Positions 13,801-28,800 of a stretch of 64,000 nucleotides of DNA are shown in pieces. Both the position numbers and the translations under genes were made by a program. Location: assembly GCA_036874045.1 (NCBI GenBank), contig CM072335.1, positions 14,218,001-14,282,000 of the forward strand, given 5' to 3'. The stretch comes from Cymodocea nodosa (taxonomy: Eukaryota > Streptophyta > Magnoliopsida > Alismatales > Cymodoceaceae). Numbering within the stretch: position 1 is the first letter of the stretch; every line of letters starts with the position of its first letter. The notes below the pieces were generated by a model. The model was not told the DNA's origin. It saw only the letters and a list, made by a program, of their open reading frames with translations, and ran no database searches.

Positions 13801-16800
13801 TCAATAGATCTAATGCATACTTTAGTTGGGAAAGTATCATTTTTCCTTTTGAATATGCAAAGTCAATGCTAAGGAAATATCTAGGTCTTCCCATATCTAT
13901 CCTTAGTTTGAAACATTTTGCCAAGATATTCTTTGGTTCTAAGAATGGCATTAGTATCACTGCCCATAAGAAGAATGTCATTTACCTATATAGTAAGAAT
14001 AACAAATCCTCTTGTAGTTTGCTTGATAAAAATAGAATAATCCATTGTGCAATGATGAAAACCCATACTAAACATGGCTTAACTTGTTGAACTATACACG
14101 TAGGCTTTGTTTTAGGCTATAGATAGCTTTCTTCAAGTTGTAAACTTGATACTCTCCCTGTGCAACATAGCTTGGTGGTTGCTTCATATACACCTTTTTA
14201 GTAAGGTCCCTATATAGAAACACATTTTTGACATCAAGTTGGTGTAGTTCCCACTATTGATTAATGACAAGTGAGAGAAGTGCTCAAGTAGAGTTGAGAC
14301 AGGCAATTGGAGAGAAAGTCTTGGCATAGTTAACTCTATAATCCTGTGTAAAGCCATAAGCAACCAGACAAGCCTTGTTTCTTTTCACAGAACCATCAAA
14401 CTTATATTTTATAGTAAAGACCCACTTACAAAAGACTACATTGGTGTTTATAGGACAAACAACTAACTTTCATGTGCCACGAGATTGTAATTTAGACACC
14501 TTATCATCTATGGTAGCTTTCCAATATGGTAGTTGGAGTGCCTCTTGATATGTACCTGGAAGAGATTTAGATGAGAGTGTTGTAGCAAATGCATGACAAA
14601 AAAGGCTTAGGTGATCATAAAAAATAAAGTGAGCAATGAGATGTGTGCAAGTACGTATACCTTTGTAGAGAACAATAATAAGATCATGAGAGGAGACAAC
14701 TTAGGTTGGTAGACTTGCAGAAGTTACAGAAGGTAGAGCTAGAGAAGTCATTAAGGGATGTTGGCTTTGATGATACACTTATAGTGGTCGCTCTGAAACT
14801 CTATTGTCTTCTCTAGAGTCGTGGCCAAGAGCAATGTCAATAGGGTCATCACAAAGGACAATAGGAGTGGGAACAAGTATAGATTCAACAGATGGAGAAG
14901 AACTTGAGGAATAGTAAGGTTGATCTTTAAAGAAGGTAACATTGGTAGAAGTATAATACCAATGGGTAGGAGGATGATAACACTTATACCCTTTTTGTGT
15001 CTAAGAGTAACTGACAAAAATACACTTAAGGGCTCGAGCATCAAGCTTGTCAAGACTTGGAGTAAGATTTTGGACATATGCAATACAGCCAAAGACATGA
15101 GGGGTAAGATCAAAATGTTCATGATCTAGATAAAAATGATGAATAGGAGTTTCACCTCCTAGAGGGGTGGAGGACATCTGATTGACGAGATAGGTTGCCA
15201 TAAGAATGACGTTAGACTAGAAACACTTGAGAACATTCCTTTGAATCAAAAGAGTGTGAGTAATATCTAGGAGATGATAGTGTTTGCATTTTACAATCCC
15301 ATTTTGTTGAGAGGTGTTGGCACAAGAGGTTTGATGAATGGTTCCCTTTTCAGTATAAAAATTTTGAAAAACCATATTAGTAAACTTTAAAGAATTATCA
15401 ATACGCAAACACTTCAGAGTAATAGAAAATTGAGTTTTCACTTCATTGAAAAGTTTTGAACAATGGACATAATATTTATTTTGATGATCCTTCAAGAGGT
15501 AAACCCAACAGATGTAAGAATAATCGTCAACTAACACAATATAATAATGATATCCACTATTCGATACCACACAATTAGGATCCCACACATCATAGTGCAC
15601 AAGATCAAATATAGAATGATTGGTAGTAAAAGTGACACGAGGATAGGAAGAACAACTATGCTTGCCTAACTAGTATGACTCACACTCAAAACCAAAGACA
15701 GATATCCATGGTAAGGCTTAATGAAGTTTCTAGAGAGAAGGATGGCTAAGCCTATAGTGCCACATGAGAGAAAACTTTGCAGAAGATAGCAAAGTGACTA
15801 GATCACAAGAGGGTGTATCACAAACCAAAACATACACCTTAGTGCTCCTTTTATGGTCCAAATCAATTTTCTTCCCTATTTACAGGTTTTGAAAAGTACA
15901 ATAAAAAGGAAAGAATGTTACATAACAAGATAATTGAGTAGTAATGACATTGATAGATAACAAATTTATAGGAAGTTCAGGAACAAATAAGGTATTGTTT
16001 AGCTAGATATTAGAGGTGGCCTGTATAGACCCTTTGCTAGAAATCAGACAAGAACGAGCATTGACAACAATGATTGTTGTAGGCAGGTAAAAAAGCTATA
16101 GAACTATTTGTCGTGTTGTGACACGTTTGAGTCTATAATCCAAGAACTATCACTCTTATCTACCATAGCCATTCTTATACTTGAGGTGGATGCTAAGGTC
16201 ATAGTGGTGGAAGAGTTAGAGGTTTGGAATTGCATAAATTGTTTATAATTAGCTTGTGAAATAGTCATATTTGATGATCTCAGAGTTTGAGAAAAGGTAT
16301 ATGTAACTATCTTGCCCATGTTAGTTTGCCTACTTTGTCTCAACACTGATCTTGCTTATGGCCAATTTTGCCACAGTGATGACATTTTTATTGTGGATGA
16401 CTACTAGGAGGTTTGCCTCTACCTTGAGAGGAAGAGGTAGTTAAAGTTGTGTTGTCCATTATAGGGGATGAAATTAGATGAGATACATGCAAAACTTTGG
16501 CAAAAGTCTCTTCCAAGTTTGGCATTCAATTAGCTCCTAAAATTTGCTCTCAGATCTAGGAGGCCACCTCCTGATTCAATCCTATCAAAAAGGCTACTAT
16601 GGCTAGCTCTTCATGATACTAATTGAAGACACAAATGTTAGTTGTTGGAGGTTGATACAAATTGAGCTCTTGAACGATTTCATGAAAGGTACTGTAATAA
16701 TTTTATAGAGAAGTATCCTTTGTTTCAGATTAAAAAGGGTTTCATATGTATGAAAAGTTTGAGCAATGCTCTTTTCATGGTTGTAAGTCTGTTATAAAGA

Positions 16801-19800
16801 TAGCCACATTTGACAAGTTGGGCACAACATACATATGCCCCAAGCCACAGAGGGTTCCATGCTAGCTAGCATCCAAGAAACAATTGTTGAGTCATCTACC
16901 GACTAATCCATATAGCTTCGGTCTTGTCTTCAGGTGGATTAATAGTTAAATGAGACAATTTCTTGTGAGCCATAACCACAATTTGAAAACTTTGAGCCCA
17001 TGACAAATAATTTGCTCCATTTAGTTTCTTAGAAATTGGAGTGAAGCACTTGATTAAGGGTTCACAGCTTCCCATGGTAGAGAATGGTGGACAAGTAGTC
17101 TTCCATGTAGGACAAGTACAAGCGGCTATTGATCTTCCACATAGGTTACGATTCAAAAACAGTCCTCCAGAACTTCGACCACTCCTCAAGCCTCTTTGAA
17201 CATCGAGCAAATCTTCATTGAAGCTTACAAGCAAGTGATAGTGGACGTCCCTAAGCATGCGCAAGAACTAACACATGATCTCCTAGTGACACTAAACCCA
17301 CTTTGTGGTCGACACAAACCTTCCAATGCAAGAATCATTGAAGGTATAGACATGAGTGAGACAGTGCCCAACTCACAATCCCATGTGAGCTTCACCACTC
17401 AGGCATAATTGCTAGTACAGACGTCATGACCTTCAAACTAGATAGACGACTGAGTATGAAACCACAAATCTAAAGTGTACAGCCACAAAGACAGGTGCCT
17501 AACCACGAACACCAAAGATGAATTGATAGAGGCTACAATAGCAACTAATGAAACAATGATCAACAAAAGGTGGAAATTCGGGTTAAGACAGGTGATTAAG
17601 GGAATTGCTCTGATATCATGTGTAAATCAGAGTTTCTTCCCATTAATGATGTCATTACACAGGTTAAATAAGATCCATAAATGGATCTTAAACAGATCCT
17701 CAAACAGATCTTGATACATTAACTCACAGAAGTAAATGATAAACATTAAATAATGGTTAAAAATAGACGTATTAAAATCTGGGTAGCCAGCACGATGGGC
17801 ATTTGAATGCCCAATAGGTAGATGGTATCTTGGCAGATAGGTACTGCCCCTATAGACTTTGTTATTATGGATTTTTATAAGATTGGTTCTTGCAGGATTT
17901 TCTTCTAGTCCCTGCACTCGTTAGCATTTCATCAATTAGTACTAATCAGATAAGAAATGAAATATATTTGTTTAATTTATAGTTTGTTTTGGCTATGCTT
18001 ATAGTTTATGTCCATTGGGTTTGAACTCTTTACCTCTTGTACAACAAAATATAGGATCTACCACTTGAGCAAGTGACTGAAAGTTTTATATTCACAGTTT
18101 GCTAAAATAAATGTTTTTCATGTCAACTAAAAAATTGTTTTGGGACGTCAAACTCTTCATAGCATTTCACTTTCCTTATAAAAATAAACTTTATATTCAC
18201 AATTTGTTGTTACGTTTGGTTGGATTATGTTGAGGAGTGATCACAAAAATAGTATTTTTTTGTTGATTCTAAATTCTTCCTCCATCTGTTTTATCTCAGA
18301 TATGGTGCTCTTTTTATGGCACACATTGTTGAAGAGCCCAAAGATTCACCAAATTTCTTGGGTAGTTGAAATCAATTCTCTTATTTAAAATTCATCATTT
18401 TCTAAGTTCCATTTTTCTGGGGTATTATAAGGAAAAGCAGTATTTTCTATTTTTCTTTTTTAAACATTAATAAAATCATTTTATTTTGACATGTTTCAGA
18501 TGGCGTGCCGAAGGAGGGGTTAAGAATATCTGATGTTTTGCTTAGGATTGCAACTCTGCAATTAATTAGAGACAAGGTATTGACAGAATAACTACAGATA
18601 ATCTTACTATTTTGTGGAAATTTTATTGTTGACAACTAAAAATGCCATGGATAGTGCTGTGAAGCTTGGCACTTGTAATGTCAAAACACTTGAGAAGCTA
18701 TGGTGAAATGCAGAAAATTTCCAATGATAATTGCTATGTTTGAGAGTAGTGGCTCTCAGGGGTTTCACTTCTAATACAAGTTCAAGATAATCCCGAAATA
18801 CAATACAAATTACTCCTAAATTTCAAAAGATAAATTGGACAACCCTTCTGACTGAACTGGCCAAGGGAAATAGACCAGCTGCTCTAACATCCTATTAGAT
18901 CCCACTCCTCCTTAGATCAAACCTTGTCAAGTTTTGTGAATTGTGTTCTCAACTTGTGGTAATCCTCCCATGTAGTTGAGGCGACCTCTTCACCCATCCA
19001 TGCATGAGCACCTGTGTTACTGTTGCATTACCTTGCTTGTTCATGTGTCACTTTAAGATTTTGTATGGTTTGTTGGTAACGACTAGATCAGTAATTGGTA
19101 ATTCTAGATTAGTTATTGTTTCCACTAGAGCAATTCTTCTGTGTAGTTGAGAAACATGGAACATAAGAGGAATCCTAGACTTCGATGACAACTTGAGGTG
19201 GTAGGCTACCTTCTTGATACGAGCTTCCACCTAGAAGGTGTACTGAACTTACCTGAGTATTAATGTTCCAGTGTTGGTAATGCTGATTGTACCAGAAATC
19301 TATAGTGAATGATTGTAACAGTGGATAGAAAATGTGGATTAGGGCTTTCTTCTTTTGTTGTGTTCGAGGGACAACATTCTCTTCATCATTTCTCTTACAA
19401 AATGACATAAAAAAACTTTACAATCATCCCTTCATTTACTAAATACTAACATAAAGAATATAACCTAAGATTAATGTGTAATGCTAGACTGGGCTAGGTC
19501 GAAGTGGACCAGACCAGGTTCCCTTAATCTTGTTGCATTTCCCCCACAGTTGAAACAACCTTGTCCTCAAGGTTTGGGAATTGAGTCACCAAGCAGTGGT
19601 AATCCTCTCATGATGCTGAGTTTGTCCCTTCTCCTTCCAATTGAACTAACGCCTTTATAATTGCTTTGTTCCCTCACTTTTCCACTCTGCAGTCCAATAT
19701 TCTTGTTGGCTCTTTGTTAACTTCAAGGTGTCAGACAGGTTGCTTTAGACTGATAGTGTTCAATGCTTGTCCAATCTTCCTTCTAAGTTGTGAGACATGG

Positions 19801-22800
19801 AAGACTAGGTGAATCCGAGATCTTAGTGGCAACACTAGGCAATATGCAACCTTACCAATCTGCTTTTCCAATTGAAATGGACCATGGTACCTTGGTGTCA
19901 ATTTCTGAATTCTACAGTCTACTACATTGCATTGATGATATGATTGTAATTTTAAATAAACCCAATCACCCACCTTATATTCCTCCTCACGTCTTTGGTG
20001 GTCAGCTATTGATTCATCCTATTTTGGGTCTTGCTGATATTTTCCTGCAATCCTTGGAACAAAATTTCACAACTCTGCAATTCCTCATCCCCAGTAGCCA
20101 CCTTTGTCATGTCTAGAATGTATGGAAGTCGGGTTGGTGGCTTGACTCCATATGGGGCCTCAAATGGTGTGCAACCTAGAAAGTTGTGAATGTAGGTGTT
20201 ATGTTAGTACTCCACCCAAGCAAACCATTTGGTCCAATTTTTGGGGTGCTGAAATGTAAAACATCGAAGGTAAGTTTCTATTGTTCGATTGAGATTCTTT
20301 GTCTATTTGTCAATTTAGGGATGATATATAGAAGTCATACATTGTTGTGCCCCTTGCAAGTTCATCAGTTCATGCCAAAATGTGCTAGTAAAGAGGGGAT
20401 TTCAGTCGCACATAATGGTCTTGGCTACCTTGTGTAATTGGACCACCTATTCTCTATAAAAACTTGGGCTATCTTTTGTACAGTGAAGAGATTTTTGAGT
20501 GACACCAAGTGGTAATATTTGGTGATTTGATCAATCATTGTCATTATGATTGTTTTCCCCCAAGATGGTAGAAGTCCCTCAATGAAATCCATGTTGATGT
20601 TTGCTTAGCTGCTCTTGAGAATTGGTAAAGGTTGTAACATTTCAATTGGTGTCGTATTATTGTACTTTATACGTTGGTACACATCATATTCTTTTATGTA
20701 TTTCTTTAAATCCTCTTGTCAACCCTTCCAGTACACGTTAGCCTTCAACCTATGACTACTCTTTTCATACCCCAAGTGGCCTGCGGTAGGTGAATCATGG
20801 AACTCCTTAACATCACAAATTTTGTTTTTCAGCTATGACTATCTGCCCCTTGTAGAAAAGCACTCCATCAATCAATTAGAACTTATCAAAATTATGTTTT
20901 CCTTTCTCCCATTTTTCTAACCAATCATGATATGCTTTTGAGCCTTGGTGGATTTCCTTAATCTGATCAAACCAGGTGGGCGTGAGGACTGTAATCATTT
21001 GACTTTGTAATTGCAATGGCTGCTACACTTGAGATAAAGCATCAACTGCCTTGTTTTCCTTTCTTAGTTTGTATTTTATCTTATAATCCAGTCTGAGTAG
21101 TTTGATGAGCCATTTTTCTTGTACTTGGGTTCATATTTGTTGTTCCTCTAGATATTTTAAGCTAACCTAATCTGTTTGGATAATAAATTGCCTCTCTCAG
21201 TGGAGTTGCTTTCACTTATTGACGGCTGTTAAAATGGCTAGCATCTCTTTTTTGTAAATAGGTAATTGCAATTGCTTTGCTTTGTAGGCCTTATTCATGT
21301 AAGCTAGGGAACACCCTTCTCGCATCAACACTACCCTCATCTCAACTTTGGATGCATTACACTCTATTACAAACGTCTTGGAAAAGTCTGGTAATGCTAA
21401 TATTGGGGCCTTGACTAGTGCATCCTTTAATAATTGGAAAGTTGTCTACATCTTCTCCTTCTAGATGAACTCCTCAAGTGCAATATTCAATGGTTGGGTT
21501 ATCTTTCTATAATTCTATATAAACCTCTTGTAGTACTTGAACAGTCTTAAAAATCTATGTAAAGTCTTTACACTTCTAGGTGTTGGCCAATTGACAATAG
21601 CCTTCACCTTGTCTTCCTCTATTGCCACCTCATTGGGTCGTACCATATGTCTCAAATACGAAATAGAGTTCATTGCAAACTCACATTTGGCATAAAAATT
21701 TTGTTCTCTTAACACCTGCAAAATTTGGTTAAGGTACTACAAATGTTTTTGATATATATGGCCTATATATGAATATATTATCGATGAAAATTGACACGAA
21801 TCTTTGCAAGAAAGATCTAAATAGATTAGTTGAAATTAGAGATTTGGGAAGAAAAGATACTTTTCTCATTGATTAATAAGGTATATATAATAGTATGATA
21901 TATGGATCTATAAGATCCATTTTACCATTTACATATGCATTTTAACTTTCTCCCTTAAGTTAGAGAATATAAGTTGCATATTCCTAGCTTGTTACAAAAT
22001 AGAGTAAAGGATTTGATAGCCAAAGCTTTAGCAAAGATATCTGCCAGCTATTGAGAAGATTGTGTATAAGGTGTGCATACTGTCATTAAGCATGAGTTGA
22101 CAAATATAATGACATTCTACCTTAATGTGTTTTGTCATTTCATGAAAGATTTCATTATTGCTTGATAGCAATGTAAATTATTGCTTGATTGACATCATGT
22201 ATAGTTATAGGTGTTGGAACTTTAATTTCCAACTTAGTCAAGAAATTTTTTTTCCACATAATCTCTTTTCCACTATTGGACATTCCTCGATACTCTAATT
22301 CTACACTAGAGGTAAAAATAACATTTTGTTTCTTACTCTACCAAGTGATTAAAATTACCACTAAAGAATGTACAGTATTCAGTTGTAGATTTTCTATCTA
22401 CCTTGTCTCTAGCATAACTTGCATTGGAATATGCAACTACATTGAGGTGTTGATTATTTGAATAGATTAGTCCTTTCCTTGGACAATTTTTGATATTTGA
22501 TATAACACATAAAGTTGCTTCCCAATGAACCATTCTTAGCTCTGCATAAATTATCTCTGCAACCCAACTACATAGAAGATATCGGGTTGAGTCACTATGC
22601 GATAAATGAGTTTTTCAACCAACTGATGATAGCGTCTAACATCTTTAAATAATCTTGAATTCTTATCCCAAAAAGGAGGATTTTGCTCTATTGGTATTGA
22701 TTTTGGCTTACAACCAAGCATCCTAGTTTCTTTTAGGAGATCAAAGGTATACTTCCTTTAAGATAAAAAAAGTTTGTCCTTGACATAAACAAACTTAATA

Positions 22801-25800
22801 CTTAGGAAGTACCTTAACTTACCTATGTCCCTAAGAATGAATTCTCTACCAAGAAATGCTTTGGTAAAAGTCATACCTATGACATCATCACTAGTCAATA
22901 ATATATCATTGACATAAACTACAAGAATGGTAATACCAAATGGGCATCGTCGAACAAAAGTGGAGTTATTTACAGCTCACTTTTAAAAGTTATGGACAAA
23001 CATAACAAAACTTAGTTTAAGCAAACCATACACGTAGACTTTACTTTGGATCATAAATAACTTTGCATAATCGACATACTTTATTCTCCCATTGAGTAAC
23101 AAACTCAGGAGATTGCTTTATAATGACCTCTTTTTGCAAATCACCATACAGAAATATATTTTGAACATCAAGTTAGGAGAGAGACCAAGACTTGTTTACA
23201 ACATAAGAGTAGGATTCTAATAGAGTTGAGATGAACCACTGGTGTGAAAGTTGCATCGTAATCAACACCTTAGTATGTGTAAAACCATGAGCAATCAATT
23301 TGGCCTTGTGACACTCAATAGAACTATCTAGCTTATACTTGATAGTAAATACTGATTTGCAACCAACAGTAGAAGTTCCCACTTCCTTTGCTAAGTAGAG
23401 CTTGCATTTCAACATTCATAGCCTTCTTTTATGGTGGAAGTGTAAGGATTTTCTTATAATTCTTTGGAATCAATTCAAATATAATAACAATAGATAATAG
23501 GTCATGCGAAACAAAGTGGGAAATAGGGTGAGTAGTGTAGGAATAAATACTTTTATGTAGGGTTATAGGTAAGTCAGGAGGAGCTTGATCTGCATCTGGA
23601 GTAGGAGATGGTGGTGGTGCCATAGTAATAGTTGGATGATGATGTTGTTGTTGATAAACCTATAAAGGAGGAAGTTGAGCATACTCCACTATAGGAGATT
23701 GGGGAGGTTCAGTAGGAGAATCTTGTTGTTATGGTGCAATATTTGGTGGATTAGATTTCAAATAAGGAACTTTCACAAGTAGAGGAGTGCCTTAAGGAAG
23801 TAAGAAAGGATTAGATGGATGACCTATTTGGTGTATTGGAGATTCAATGGGAGTGCTCATAGGAAAATAGGGAACATCTTCTTGAAAAATGACATTGACA
23901 AAAGTAAGATATCAGTGAATGGGTAGATGATATCATTGATACCTTTTTTGACAACATGGATAACCAATAAATACACATTTAATAAATTGAAGAGACAACT
24001 TATCTAGATTAGGAGATAAATTCTTTACAAAGGTGGTACACCCAAAAAATTTAGGAGGTAAAGGAAACAACTTTTTCTTTAATGAAAGACGTCAAAGAGG
24101 AGTGGTGCCCTCTTAAGAGAGAAAATGATATATGATTGATCAAGTAAGTGGTAGTAGACACAACATTAGATAAAAAATACTTAGGAACATTTATGTCAAC
24201 TAAAAAGGAATGAGCAACATTCAAAATGTGACGATGTTTATGCTCAATAACTCTATTTTGTTGAGTTGTATACGTATAAGTAGTTTGATGTAGAATACTT
24301 TGATTTGCATAAATAGAAGCAATAGTAGATTAAATAAATTCAAGAGCATTATTAGTACAAAATACTTTAAGAGTAACACTAAATTAAGTTTGAATTTCGT
24401 TGAAAAACATTTGAATGATATCAAGAATGGATTAACAATCTTTCAACAAGTACATCTAGGATGCATAGGAAAAATTGTCAACAATCACAATATAATAACA
24501 ATATCCAGATATAGATGTGACTTAAGTGAGTCTCCATATATCACAATGGACAATATCAAATGGCTTAGGAGTCGATGTTAACTCATGAAGTAGTATAAAG
24601 TGCTTACTTAAAATACATGACTGATATTGAAACTGACCAACAAAAATCTATAGCAAGACTTCTCAAAGCTTTTGATGTGATAGGTGTTCAAGATGATGAT
24701 GTCAAAGTAGAGGACAATCACTTGATGTGCAAACAGTAGCTAAACCTTAAGGAATATCATCATAGACAAGGGTGTAATTCACGTTCATGGCCCACACCAA
24801 TATTCCTCCCCATCTGCAAATCCTAAAATGTATAATGGAACAGAAAAAATGTTACTGAATGGTGAAGTTGTTTGATAATCTTATTAATAGATAGTAAATT
24901 AACCAGAAAATCAGGTATATAAAGCACACAGTCTAAAGATATGTTCTGATTGATAGGAGTAGTGCTCTCACTAGTGATAGAGTAGCTACAACCATTGGCT
25001 AAAGTTACAAAGATAGATAGCTTGGTTAAATAGCTAAACAAGGTAAAGTTGCCTACAATATGGTTAGAGGCTTTTGAATCGATAATCCAAACATCATTAT
25101 GATTGGATGTAAGTAAAGCAAAGTTACCAGACTCGAGAACATGGTTGGCCATTGCATCATTGGCTTGTTGAGCACGATAGATCATTAGTTCATTTACATT
25201 AACTTGTGTCATTTGAACAAGTCTAGATTCAATGTTGATTGCAGCATGTTCTTGATGTGATTGAGTAGTGTTGAGTTATTTCTAGGATTCACACCTTAGA
25301 ATTTATTTTATTGCAAGCGCATAGATCAAAAGTAGATAATGATTTAGCATTCACAGGTCATTTCCATAGGGACTAATTAGTATATAAATGTTCATGAAAT
25401 TCTAATCTTGCTTTACTTGACTCATGCATCCAAATCAATCTCTAATCATCCAAATTCATGTAAACATAAATAAAACACATCTCAATCTCAACTTCAATGA
25501 TTAAGAGTGGAAAACAATTGCTGAAATAATGGTGTAAGATGTTCACAAGTTCATCTCTCAAATGTAAATACATTCCACTCATTTAAAACCTGCACTAGAT
25601 GCATATTTGTGAATTTAATTTGGCCAAATACAAATTAACTTATCAACTCAGACCACATTATAGGTTTTTGGCATCAAAATCAAACATCTAGTAGCTCGCG
25701 CAAATCTAGAAAAATATGAAAACATGCAAAAAGATATAGTTGATGAGGGATTAAACCTAAAAACATGCATAACACATTTAGTGAAATATATTTAAAAGGC

Positions 25801-28800
25801 AATTACAAATACACTAATATTTTCTGAATTTCTATATTTTTTTGTGATCTTCATCCTCCCAAGTCAATAATGGTTCCATAATTAACTAATTAATCAACTA
25901 ACTACACTATTAATCCCATGATAACTAAGTGGAGAACCCTTAATGCTCGGTTGCCATAGTACCCAACTCACCCCTTTGGTCGTGCATCATTGGCGTCCCC
26001 GCTATGCTGCCATGTGGAGCATTGTCACCGCTCAGTTTGCGATTCACCTAGTGACCTACTCATCGAACGCATAGAGGCTACAGTTCGACCTTCTAGCATG
26101 TAGCGATGTTTGTTCGACTAACTGAGCTAAACTAGGTCAACGTCCTCGTTGAGTGGATCAGCTCACGTGCATCCACCAAGGTACCACCGAGAGTCTGGTT
26201 CATGTAAAGGAAATGCTTTGTGGAAACCAAAATCTCATTCGCAACCTTTGGCTTCCATTGTGCAGGCTCGTGCATCTACGACATGGATATGAGAGTTGTG
26301 GTTGCTCGAAGCAAGGAGAAGATGCCCTAGGGATTTGTGCACTCTGCCTATATATAGGAGAGAAAAATAGAAGGTAAAATCCCAAAGCAATTAACTTATG
26401 AATTTAAATAAATCACATAACTAATGACTTCATTGGATAACCTAATTATGGGAAATAAAATTCAAAACATAAAGACTTTACACATCATTTAATCATGATG
26501 GTAAGATGAATATGGAATCGCAAATAAGAGCATGATTTAAATCCAACTTATAGTAATTTAACATTAACACACATGCAACCTAATTTTATGAAATAGCTCC
26601 CTAATGCATTTCGTATCCTAGCAATTAAGCTTAATAAAAGGTATAAATTTAGGTCCAAACAACTCTCCCACACTAAATACTTGCTAGTCCCTAGCAAAAC
26701 TTATTCTATTAGAATAGAAGTCATTTATTAAAAACTATAGAACACAAAGAAAAGTTTAACTCACTTTTGTAGGAATCATAGTTGCACTTAACATATGCAA
26801 CAAACCATTAAACTCTTAAGTTACCTTAGAGGTAGAGTTATGTTTTCGAAAGGTTTTCAATTGATATACTCACAAAATCTAAAAAGAAAACAAAAAACAC
26901 AAAAACATACAAACACACACAAACAAGAACAAGGAACGAACTATCTACGAGTTTTCAGGATTTCACACTTCACCATGCTATTTAATCTCTTAAGGTAAAT
27001 GTTGGTGGCTCCCTCACATTAAAGCTCTCAAGGAACTTTCCCTAGGCTTGGTAACCAAGAAGTCAAACTAAGCTAAGGAGTGAAACATTGATTAAAATCA
27101 TCTACCTTGCAATTAAAGATTCACACCCTTACTACCAAAAGAAAGCAAATAGCATAAGATGTTTGAAATATAATGCAAAAGAATAGGTAGCTCATCCCTC
27201 CCTTCCTAAGGAATCAAAGGTAATCAATTTTCGATTAAGATAACTAACCCAAAGATTTGGCTTGCCCTTCTCATCAAAAGTGAAGAACTTCAACATTAAC
27301 ACCTTCTTTTATGTTCTCATTTTTTCTCTTTTTTTTTTCTTTTTACACTATTGGTATTCTCAAGTGTTTCTTTCAGAATGACTTCCTTCTCAAGGACTTA
27401 ATATTCCCCTAAAGGTTAGGGCAGCCGATCAATGAGTAATACCCTTAATCCTAATTAATTCCCCTAATTCCTATGGAAGTTTGAAATGATCTCACAACAA
27501 TCTCACCAAAGGCATTGAATTTTAGCCTTAATGTTTGAAGGTGGCACTCAGTTCATGGATCACTCAAAAAGGATTATTAACAAAGCAAGGTATTAATCTT
27601 AATGATCATTAGACTCACCTATTCTAGTCCAACTTCAAAAATTACTTCACCTAAAGATAAGTGCAAATCAGTTCAGGGTGGTGACATACTCTCACCTTAA
27701 AGCCAATCCTTAATCAACTAAATAGCACTTAAGAAGTGTTATCTCAACTGAAAGACTCCTAAATAGGCAGAGAAAAATTAACAAGAACAAAAACAAAAAA
27801 ACATTTAAACACAAGAACAACAAGAAAAACAAGAACAACAAACACTTAAGACATGCACACTAAGTTGCCTACTTGAAAGCTCATATAACTACCTAGACGT
27901 GCTTAGTATCTCTATATTTTCTATCCTCTCCCCCATACAAAATTAAACATTGTCCTCAATGTTTCTACATATAATCAGAAAGATAAGCATGCAAGACAAG
28001 GTCATAAAATGGAGGGAAAGAGAAAAAACTGCCTGAGCTAGTCAAGATTGATATACAAGTAATGCATGTGAACAACTTGCTATGATTCTAATAACATGTA
28101 AGATTGCAGCAATACCTTGAATACTTCAGTAGATCATAGCAAAAAGAAGAAGGGTCAAGATATCCTTACTTGTTCACAAGAGAGAACCTAGTTGAGAGGG
28201 AACCTCCCTTTAAAGCTCATGTGCACTCTTTCATCTAAAAATCATGCATCAATGTTATGGATTTAAAAACTAAAATCATTCATTCACCATTCCACATTAA
28301 GCATTCAGACCACAATCAAATTAACAAATCCAAATCATCCATGCATTGTCATAAAAGGTGAAAGAAATCAAGAATCCATACATAGAGAGATAAGTTGAAG
28401 ATAAATCAACTTCAAGAATGGATTGTTTTGAACTTGAAGATACATAAATTTTTGAATAAAAATGAGAAATATCTCCTTAACACATCAGAGATGTTGGAAA
28501 ACATAATCAAAGTGTTGAAGTTTCACATTTTGAAGCATGAGTGAAAAGAAACTAGTGTAACGTGGAAATAATCTTTGGAACTTGAACTCTATTGCATTCT
28601 ACTTTAAAAGCATTTTCTTCCTGCACTAAAAACACAAACATTAGTACCTTAATTTATAGTAAAAAATGTGAGAAAGAAGTGTACTTGCTATGGTAAAAAT
28701 TTGAAAAACTATACATGATCATAAGGTATGCTAATAGAAGATGAATGCATGAAAACTAAAAATTCTGCATACCAACTATTTTGATGATGATGCACCTCCT

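Larger units (their letters stand above)
12924..17728 (-). mobile_element. Ty1/copia retrotransposon C, short LTRs, GAAGT target duplication
   Basis: Near-identical ends TGTGTAAATCAGAGTTTCTT...CATTAACTCA lie at 12924-13022 and 17619-17728. They are flanked by GAAGT at 12919-12923 and 17729-17733. The minus-strand primer-binding site TGATATCAGAGC lies directly inside the upper LTR (about 17605-17616). Domains on the minus strand run gag, protease, integrase, RT, RNase H. LTRs are only about 100-110 bp. All coding parts carry stops or frameshifts. Confidence 0.92.

Noticed and set aside
14751-15122. Hydrophobic 123-codon minus ORF
   Set aside because: Out-of-frame reading of the element C integrase-RT linker; neighbouring frames carry the copia motifs.
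18012-18085. A functional tRNA gene on the minus strand
   Set aside because: Box-like motifs are present but no acceptor-stem pairing or clear anticodon arm can be seen.
26153-26377. Similar ORFs in both K LTRs (also 42983-43258)
   Set aside because: They lie wholly within the LTRs and differ by frameshift; no protein similarity.
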